From Victivallis sp. Marseille-Q1083 (lineage in GTDB: Bacteria; Verrucomicrobiota; Lentisphaeria; Victivallales; Victivallaceae): DNA of 64,000 nucleotides. The stretch spans positions 2,036,001 through 2,100,000 of the forward strand of contig NZ_CAHJXL010000001.1 of the NCBI RefSeq assembly GCF_903645315.1, written 5' to 3'. Numbering within the stretch: the stretch's first letter is position 1; the number at the start of each line of letters is the position of its first letter. A program made the position numbers and the translations under genes. Of this stretch, positions 58,768 to 64,000 are shown in pieces. The notes under the pieces are model-generated. The model did no database searches. It saw only the letters and a list, made by a program, of their open reading frames with translations, and was not told the DNA's origin.

Positions 58768-59931
58768 ATGGCCAAAAGATGGGGTAAACAGGCTCTGACC
58801 ATTCGCCAGCTTGCGAAATTGTGCGGCTGCTCCCCGGCGACGGTTTCCCGGGTGCTCAACCATTCGCTGGCGGATTCGCACGCCACACCGGAAATGTATG
58901 AAAAAATACATGACGCCGCCCGGCAGAACGGTTACCGGCCGAATTATCAGTTCCTGGCGCTTCGTTCCGGGCGTTCCCGCTGCATCGGGCTGCTGATCGG
59001 CAGCGATATGGCGATGCACGGCTCCCATATTCTGGAGGGCGTTCTCGAGGTGCTGAATCCGGTGGACAAACATGTCGACATCCAGACTGGCCTCAATGAC
59101 CGGCAACGCGAGGCGCGGGCCTTCGACAGTTTGCTTTACCGCGGCTGCGACGGGATTATTCATTGGCCGGCCGGCCAGGCTGCCGCCCCGGATTTCGGGC
59201 ATTTGAAGGAAATTCTCAGCCATCACCAGCGCATTCCGCCGCTGTTGTCGATCGGCGGGGACAATGGTGTCGCCGACTATCGCTTGCTGTTGCCGGCCGC
59301 GCGACTGGGGACGGCTGCCGCCGAGCGCCAGCTGGAAAAAGGCTGCCGGAAATTCGGCATCCTGGAACCGCTGCTGATGAGTTCGTTCCATTACGATGCC
59401 TCCGAGGCCTACCGGAATTGCCTGGCCGATCACGGCATTCCGGCCGGTGACATCGTCGATATCAGGATTGCCCATCAGAATCAACCGGAGCAATTGGAAG
59501 CGTTTCGCCACATTGAGGGGCTTTGGAGTTCTTATTTTATGCTGATCCATTCGTATCTGCAACTGCTCGGCCAGATTGTGCCGCTCCGGCGGCTCCACGT
59601 CGACGGGACGATGTCGCTGGAATCATTTTCCCTGTATCGCTGGCTGAACCATACGTCCCAAACCTGTACGGAGGTGAAACGGGAATTGTGCGCGCCGTTT
59701 GCCAGTGCGCAACTGGATTTTTTCAGCTTTTTCGAATTCGGTCAATTGGCTGCACAGCGCATGATTTCTTTGATTTTCGCTCCCGCCGCATTGCCGGCCG
59801 CCGGCGTGGAGTGGCTGCCGCTGCATGCGGAATTTGCCGCCGAGGATGAAATCAATCGCCTCGGTCCGCTTCTTTCGGCGGAAACTGGAATGAATTCCGG
59901 CCGGCCGAAGGAGCGGACTGATACCGATTAA
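58768..59931 (+). CDS. LacI-like transcriptional regulator, divergent
   Basis: A 387-residue protein with an N-terminal LacI-type HTH (LTIRQLAKLCGCSPATVSRVLNHSLADSHATPEMYEKIHDAARQNGYRPN) and hinge. The sensor domain is poorly conserved: CRKFGILEPLLMSSFHYDAS resembles the HTRIGYL region, but the usual C-terminal VPDDI-V-G-D signature is missing. The ATG follows GTAAGGAAA. Its 3' end abuts a transposase fragment whose homology begins a few bases after the stop, so the last residues (GRPKERTDTD) may be altered by that insertion. Likely targets are the divergent GH5 gene or the glycosidase-like gene downstream. Confidence 0.75.
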   Translation: MAKRWGKQALTIRQLAKLCGCSPATVSRVLNHSLADSHATPEMYEKIHDAARQNGYRPNYQFLALRSGRSRCIGLLIGSDMAMHGSHILEGVLEVLNPVDKHVDIQTGLNDRQREARAFDSLLYRGCDGIIHWPAGQAAAPDFGHLKEILSHHQRIPPLLSIGGDNGVADYRLLLPAARLGTAAAERQLEKGCRKFGILEPLLMSSFHYDASEAYRNCLADHGIPAGDIVDIRIAHQNQPEQLEAFRHIEGLWSSYFMLIHSYLQLLGQIVPLRRLHVDGTMSLESFSLYRWLNHTSQTCTEVKRELCAPFASAQLDFFSFFEFGQLAAQRMISLIFAPAALPAAGVEWLPLHAEFAAEDEINRLGPLLSAETGMNSGRPKERTDTD

Positions 59932-59934
59932 GGG

Positions 59935-60216
59935 GAGCGCCGCCTATGGATATGGTGTCGCCAAAGCGATGTTTTATTGCGGCTTGAAAGGCTACCTGCT
60001 GATAGACCAACCTGGAATCATCCTGGGTTGCAAAGTAGCTCCGGCAAATATTGATGAACGTGAAATGTTCCTCCAACAACAAAGATCTGCGGCACCGCAT
60101 GTGCTTGGAGACAAAGGGTATCTTTGTAATGATGCAATGCGCGGGGAGTTCAGGTTAGCCGGTATGGCACTTCCTATTGCACAGATCTTCTCATGAAAAA
60201 AATTTGCACACGGCGT
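59935..60216 (+). mobile_element. 5'-truncated IS982-like transposase remnant with right terminal repeat
   Basis: In frame with AAG at 59933 it reads KGSAAYGYGVAKAMFYCGLKGYLL...VAPANIDEREMF...LGDKGYLCNDAM: the Y-G, KGYLL, PAN and GDKGY motifs of the C-terminal half of an IS982-like DDE transposase. The frame ends at a TGA at 60194-60196, followed by TTTGCACACGGCGT (60203-60216), the right terminal repeat. The N-terminal half is absent, so it cannot move by itself. Confidence 0.75.
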
Positions 60217-60241
60217 CACATTCAATTTTTTCTTCAATATA

Positions 60242-62245
60242 TCAAACTTGGCTTTCACAGTAAAGAGCGGTCCATGGTGCCATTGCCGGTAATGTAAAAA
60301 TATGATAGCCATGATCAGTGCCTGTCGCTTTTAATGTCCATTCTTGCCCCTCCTGATTGCCGGCAATCAGGACACTGGATTCACTCTTCAGCAGGAGACG
60401 GCCATCTTGCAGCGGGTCCTGCGACATATTCCAGACCAGAACATTGCCGGGTCGTATCCAGAGGGCCGCTCTGTGGTAACTGGCTAAATATCCGGGTAAC
60501 TCCTCTTGGGAAAGCCAACGGAAAAGCTGCTTGACCCGGTCTGACTGGCTGCGGTAGAACAGCGTCCTCCAGGGATAATAGCCTTCGACCGCAATCCTGC
60601 CGCCGAGGGAGTTGAGGTATACTCCAGACAGGCACTTGCCGAGTTCCAGCCCGCAATAATCGACGCAACGGCTCAATATCTGAGCATCACTGCAGGGTTC
60701 CAGTGAAAATGCCGGCTGATACCAAAAAGATTGTCTGGCATTACGTCGTTTGCCGATTGCCTCCCCGTTCAACGGGTGACTTGAAAACTCTTCAATAGCA
60801 TCTTCCTCAATAATTTCCCGGACAGTAAAACCTGTGAAACTGCCATAGCCGCGCAAATTCAGCGCCTGCAGCGCAAAACCGTCAAGGTAAGCTCCTTTTC
60901 TTAACATGGAAAGGATTTCTTCATCACTCATTGATTCCACTGTTTGCCCGGTAACGGCATAGAGGCAAGCCTCCTCTGCTGTATATGCAGCGGGCAAACC
61001 GATTTTCTGCAGTTCACTGTTCAGAAAACTTGGCTCATCATTCCCCTGAAGTGTCAGCCACTTGCCGTCATGTCCACGATGACTGAGATGAATCATTCTG
61101 CCGACACCATCAAATATTCCCTGCGGAGAAATACGTTGATTGCCGTGTACAATGCGATTTAAAAAGTTGCGATTGCCGTTCAACGCCCGAATCAAAGACC
61201 GGTTGACATCAAAATCGTCCCATTCAAGCTCTCCGAAGACATTATAAGCTACACCGGTGGCGCCGGCGGCACAATAAATCTGTGGTTCAAGTGCGGTCAT
61301 GAAATTGCTTTTATTGAGCCGTTGATAGTTGAAACTCTCCACTTCCGCCTGAATGACTTCAACAGACTTTGGGAGCATGGCGGCTTCCCGTCCAATGCTG
61401 TTGGCTTTATCCAGCATCTCATCTGGACAGCAATCAAAGTAAAAGCCTCCTCCGGGGCGCCACCAGACCGGGCAATGCCCCGAGCCGGCCAAAGCGGCTG
61501 CATGGCCGGCAAAATCAAGGCCGCAAATCGGCTGATAGCCGTCCATTTGCCCCAGAATGATTGACGGATCGACTGCATGGACAACACGTTCGATATATCC
61601 TGCAATGTCCGCTATGACATGCGCATTCCACTCCAGCAGTGCGGCGCGGCGTTTACGTTTTTCTGCAACATCATGGCATTCAAAGAAGTCAGGCAGGTTT
61701 GCCAGTTCTCCATGGTATCCGATGAATGCGCTTAACCTGGAAAAACAGGAAGGGCAGAAACATCCGAAGTCATAAACCTTTCCATGGTTGGACAGGCGCA
61801 GATCATCATCAATCCATATGAAATCCGGATGGCATTCCGCTGCAAGCGTATAGCACTCCTTGATATAATTTTCCCGCCAGACGGGATCAGCGGGGCAAAA
61901 ATTACCGGGACAGGGTACACCGGAACTGTATGTCATCAGTTGGCCGCCGGAAGCCGCATGGCGGACGTTTTCATAAGTATGCCCCAGAGTGCATAAGTGA
62001 TTAATTCCCGCTTTCCAGCCACGTTCATGCATAGCGGCAATCCGTCGTTTCAAAATCGCAAAGCGTGAACGCATGATGTCCATAGGGGGAGGCGTATGAT
62101 TGTTATTGGAAAAAAATGCAAATTCATCGGCCATACGAGTCGCGTCCATTCTCTGAAGCAACTCATTGAAATCCTCGTCTTTTTCCCAAAGTTGAACCGT
62201 CAACCGATAGGATACGTGTGCGCAAACCATGATGTTTTTCCTCAT
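60242..62245 (-). CDS. Glycosidase-like protein, cytoplasmic, flanked by IS ends
   Basis: A 667-residue protein without a signal peptide. The N-terminal 380 residues look like a clan-A TIM barrel: RIAAMHERGWKAGINHLCTLGH, FIWIDDDLRL, IILGQMDGYQP, VEVIQAEVESFNYQRL and ALEPQIYCAAGATGVAYNVFGELEWDD. Aromatic and acidic residues at strand ends suit a sugar site, but I do not recognise the family. Two starts are possible: 62245 (after AAGGAAAA) and 62230 (after GAGGAAAA). The gene fits between IS-type ends at 60216 and 62281, with 26 and 35 nt to spare, so it may have arrived with them. An operator-like site lies at 62255-62270. Confidence 0.72.
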   Translation of the reverse strand: MRKNIMVCAHVSYRLTVQLWEKDEDFNELLQRMDATRMADEFAFFSNNNHTPPPMDIMRSRFAILKRRIAAMHERGWKAGINHLCTLGHTYENVRHAASGGQLMTYSSGVPCPGNFCPADPVWRENYIKECYTLAAECHPDFIWIDDDLRLSNHGKVYDFGCFCPSCFSRLSAFIGYHGELANLPDFFECHDVAEKRKRRAALLEWNAHVIADIAGYIERVVHAVDPSIILGQMDGYQPICGLDFAGHAAALAGSGHCPVWWRPGGGFYFDCCPDEMLDKANSIGREAAMLPKSVEVIQAEVESFNYQRLNKSNFMTALEPQIYCAAGATGVAYNVFGELEWDDFDVNRSLIRALNGNRNFLNRIVHGNQRISPQGIFDGVGRMIHLSHRGHDGKWLTLQGNDEPSFLNSELQKIGLPAAYTAEEACLYAVTGQTVESMSDEEILSMLRKGAYLDGFALQALNLRGYGSFTGFTVREIIEEDAIEEFSSHPLNGEAIGKRRNARQSFWYQPAFSLEPCSDAQILSRCVDYCGLELGKCLSGVYLNSLGGRIAVEGYYPWRTLFYRSQSDRVKQLFRWLSQEELPGYLASYHRAALWIRPGNVLVWNMSQDPLQDGRLLLKSESSVLIAGNQEGQEWTLKATGTDHGYHIFTLPAMAPWTALYCESQV

Positions 62246-62254
62246 TGTTTTTCC

Positions 62255-62270
62255 TTGCAGACGATTACAA
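62255..62270. promoter_or_regulatory. Candidate LacI-type operator upstream of glycosidase-like gene
   Basis: TTGCAGACGATTACAA has a central CG and shares the half-site CG-TTACAA with TTGTAATCGCTTACAA at 27832-27847. It overlaps the region just before the start codon of 60242-62245. Confidence 0.5.
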
Positions 62271-62280
62271 TTACGATTTT

Positions 62281-62748
62281 ACGCCGTGTGCAAGTTTTTT
62301 TTTGAATGAGAATTGAGCATAAGCAGGTTTGGGTTTAAATTTGAATAACAACAAACAAATTTAAACGAATCCCAAACACGTTCACAGGAGACTATATCAC
62401 AGAAGTATGCTGTTTGGTAGACGACATGTTGAAAAAAAGCGAAAAAATCTTGAGAAGCCGTAGCCCGCATCCGAAATTATCGGATGCGGAAGTAATCGCC
62501 ATGGAGATCGTCGGCGAATCGATAGGCATAGACGAAGACAACGCGATTCGCCGTTATTTTCGAGATCATTGGCATCCTCTTGAAAGGCTGCCTGCTGATA
62601 GATCAACCTGGAATCATCCTGAATAGCAAAGTAGCTCCGGCAGATATTGATGAACCTGAAATGTTCCTCTGCTTTCTCAACCATGTCAAGGGAAATCCAA
62701 TCCTACAGTTCGGGCAGATTTTCTCATGAAAAAATTTGCACACGGCGT
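62281..62748 (+). mobile_element. 468-bp internally deleted IS982-like element (MITE-like)
   Basis: Bounded by ACGCCGTGTGCAAG (62281-62294) and TTTGCACACGGCGT (62735-62748), inverted copies with flanking T/A runs. Inside, an open frame from 62414 encodes an IS982-like transposase N-terminus (KLSDAEVIAMEIVGESIGID). It then jumps at about 62580 into sequence matching the C-terminal half seen at 59980-60070 (CTGATAGA-CAACCTGGAATC) and stops. The middle of the transposase is deleted. Flanks show no clear target duplication. Confidence 0.75.
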
Positions 62749-63077
62749 GAATAAACAAATATCGACATTATTTTGATTGTATTTGCCGCCGGAATAGATT
62801 ATATTATTTCATGTTCGGCGGGACCGGCGTGACCTGGAGAGGGAACCGGTCCGGTTGGTGAATTGGTTTGCAGGAGGAAGGGTGCGAACGTATTACATCG
62901 GTAATACTCGAAAAGCAACTTTTCCGGCCGACGACAATTTCGTGGAACTAGTTTCATCACTCCTGCCGACTTGCTGTTTCCGGTTTGAATTTTCCCGTTG
63001 CATTGGCCGCCGGAGAGCGGTCGCTCCCATCTGGTCCGCCGTCATTTTTGCCGTCGATAGCTTTGAGGGGTGACCGC
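62749..63077. other. Intergenic region before the last gene
   Basis: No gene is supported. A 72-codon open frame (62855-63073) has no family resemblance and no ribosome site. Weak promoter-like words (TTGTAT, 17 bp, TATATT near 62782-62810) could serve the gene at 63078. Confidence 0.4.
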
Positions 63078-64000
63078 ATGGTCGGACGAATCCTTCGAAT
63101 TATCTTCATCTATCTGGGGTTGCTGTTCGGCGAGGCGTTGACGGCCGGGGTCGAATCGGACCGGACTGCCGTCCGCCGCCTTCTGACGATCGATTGTTTT
63201 TCCTGGCGCGACGACTGGAATGTTTCGCTCCGACAGGGGTTCCAACAGGCGATGGCGGATGCGGAATTTCCGGTTGATTGCGACCATTTCCAATTGCTGT
63301 TCCGGGACGACCGCCAGCCGGTCAACCTGACGGAATTGCAAAAGCGGCTGCGGAGTGTTCAATATGATTTGATTCTGATCGAGGACAAGCCGGTTGCCGA
63401 CCTTTTTCTGAACGGCTTGCTGCCGGTGGCCGGGGACGTGCCGGTACTGGTGTTGGAATACGACGGAACAATGGTTGGCGCCGGCCGGCCGAACCCGGTC
63501 CAATTGGCCGGCATCGAAAACCCCTGTCTGCTGTACAGCAATATCGAGTTGGCGTTGCGGCTGTTGCCGGGCAACCGCAGAATCACGGTGATTGCGGATA
63601 CGCCGCCCTCCGATTGGGAGAAGCTGCGCCGGGAATTCAACGCGGTGGAGTTGACCATCATTTCCGGAACCGCCTGCAACACGGAGGAAATGCTCGCCGC
63701 CGTCCGGACCCTGCCGGCGGATTCGGTGGTGATATTCCTGTCATGGGACCGGCACTGGAACCGGGACCCGGAACACGACGATGTAGCCTTCTGCCGGATC
63801 CGCAAGAGTTTTCCCGGCCTGATCCTGTGCCAGCGTGAAGTGTATTTGCCGCTCGGAGCCGCCGGAGGCTACCTTTATTCCGGTTTCCGGCAGGGGGAAC
63901 AGGGCGGGATGCTCGGGCTGCGCCTGTTGCAGGGGGTGCCGCCGGCGGAACTGCCGGTGCGCCGGGCCGCCCCCTTCCTCGAACTGGATTATACCGCTTT
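63078..64000 (+). CDS. Exported ABC-substrate-binding-like protein, probably the sensor part of a larger protein; 3' end outside window
   Basis: The frame starts at the ATG at 63078 (GAGGGGTGA before it) and stays open to the window's edge, giving 307 residues so far. A signal peptide or membrane anchor (RILRIIFIYLGLLFGEALTAG) is followed by a two-lobed alpha/beta domain: SLRQGFQQAMADAEFPVDCDHF, RSVQYDLILIEDKPVADLFLNGLLPVAGDVPVLVLEYDG and NRRITVIADT. This pattern is usual in the periplasmic sensor of histidine kinases or diguanylate cyclases with an ABC_sub_bind domain. Whether a kinase or other output domain follows cannot be seen. Confidence 0.6.
   Translation, partial: MVGRILRIIFIYLGLLFGEALTAGVESDRTAVRRLLTIDCFSWRDDWNVSLRQGFQQAMADAEFPVDCDHFQLLFRDDRQPVNLTELQKRLRSVQYDLILIEDKPVADLFLNGLLPVAGDVPVLVLEYDGTMVGAGRPNPVQLAGIENPCLLYSNIELALRLLPGNRRITVIADTPPSDWEKLRREFNAVELTIISGTACNTEEMLAAVRTLPADSVVIFLSWDRHWNRDPEHDDVAFCRIRKSFPGLILCQREVYLPLGAAGGYLYSGFRQGEQGGMLGLRLLQGVPPAELPVRRAAPFLELDYTA

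Noticed and set aside
58446-62748. Classical composite transposon with two complete IS copies
   Set aside because: Neither copy has an intact transposase, the first left end lacks internal IS sequence, and no target duplication was seen.
62855-63073. 72-codon plus-strand open frame before the last gene
   Set aside because: No ribosome site and no resemblance; composition unlike the neighbouring proteins.

Overview
The window looks like a chromosome segment of a Lentisphaerota bacterium close to Victivallis. This is inferred from the GC-rich coding style, a long series of Sec-exported DUF4091, DUF4838, GH2 and GH5 carbohydrate enzymes, LacI/GntR/AraC regulators, and eight small proteins that start with a type IV pilin-like N-terminus and mostly end in an H-X9-DG motif. 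No rRNA, CRISPR array, phage module or replication origin was seen. One tRNA (Arg, TCT) is present.

Layout. 1-8.2 kb: end of an AraC regulator, then two minus-strand units, pseudopilin + DUF4091 and GntR-type regulator + pseudopilin + DUF4838. 8.3-17.7 kb: housekeeping and metabolism (tRNA-Arg, small PQ-loop-like membrane protein, glnS, type III glutamine synthetase, phosphofructokinase, IclR regulator with a glycyl radical enzyme). 17.7-25 kb: two more pseudopilin + exported-enzyme units, one with its own LacI regulator. 25-32.4 kb: unexported GH42-like enzyme, MFS transporter, a PP-loop/ParB pair (IbrA/IbrB-like) and an Fpg/Nei-like protein. 32.5-58.4 kb: dense saccharolytic region with tandem DUF4091 genes, NamZ-like DUF1343 protein, further regulator + pseudopilin + enzyme units, a DUF6259 protein, a 1507-residue GH2 enzyme and a GH5 enzyme. 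58.4-62.8 kb: LacI-like regulator and an unexported glycosidase-like gene flanked by degraded transposase fragments and matching terminal repeats. 63.1 kb to the end: start of a probable sensor protein cut by the window.

The main theme is a repeating cassette: (regulator) - pseudopilin - Sec-exported carbohydrate enzyme, same strand and closely spaced. Seven of the eight pseudopilin genes lie directly upstream of a gene with a Sec signal peptide; the two glycosidase genes without signal peptides have none. Six of the cassette or regulator promoters share a 17-bp spacer ending in TTTGC before the -10 box, and several have a palindrome just downstream, where a regulator could block transcription. 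No secretion-machinery gene lies in the window, so what the pseudopilins do for the enzymes is open.
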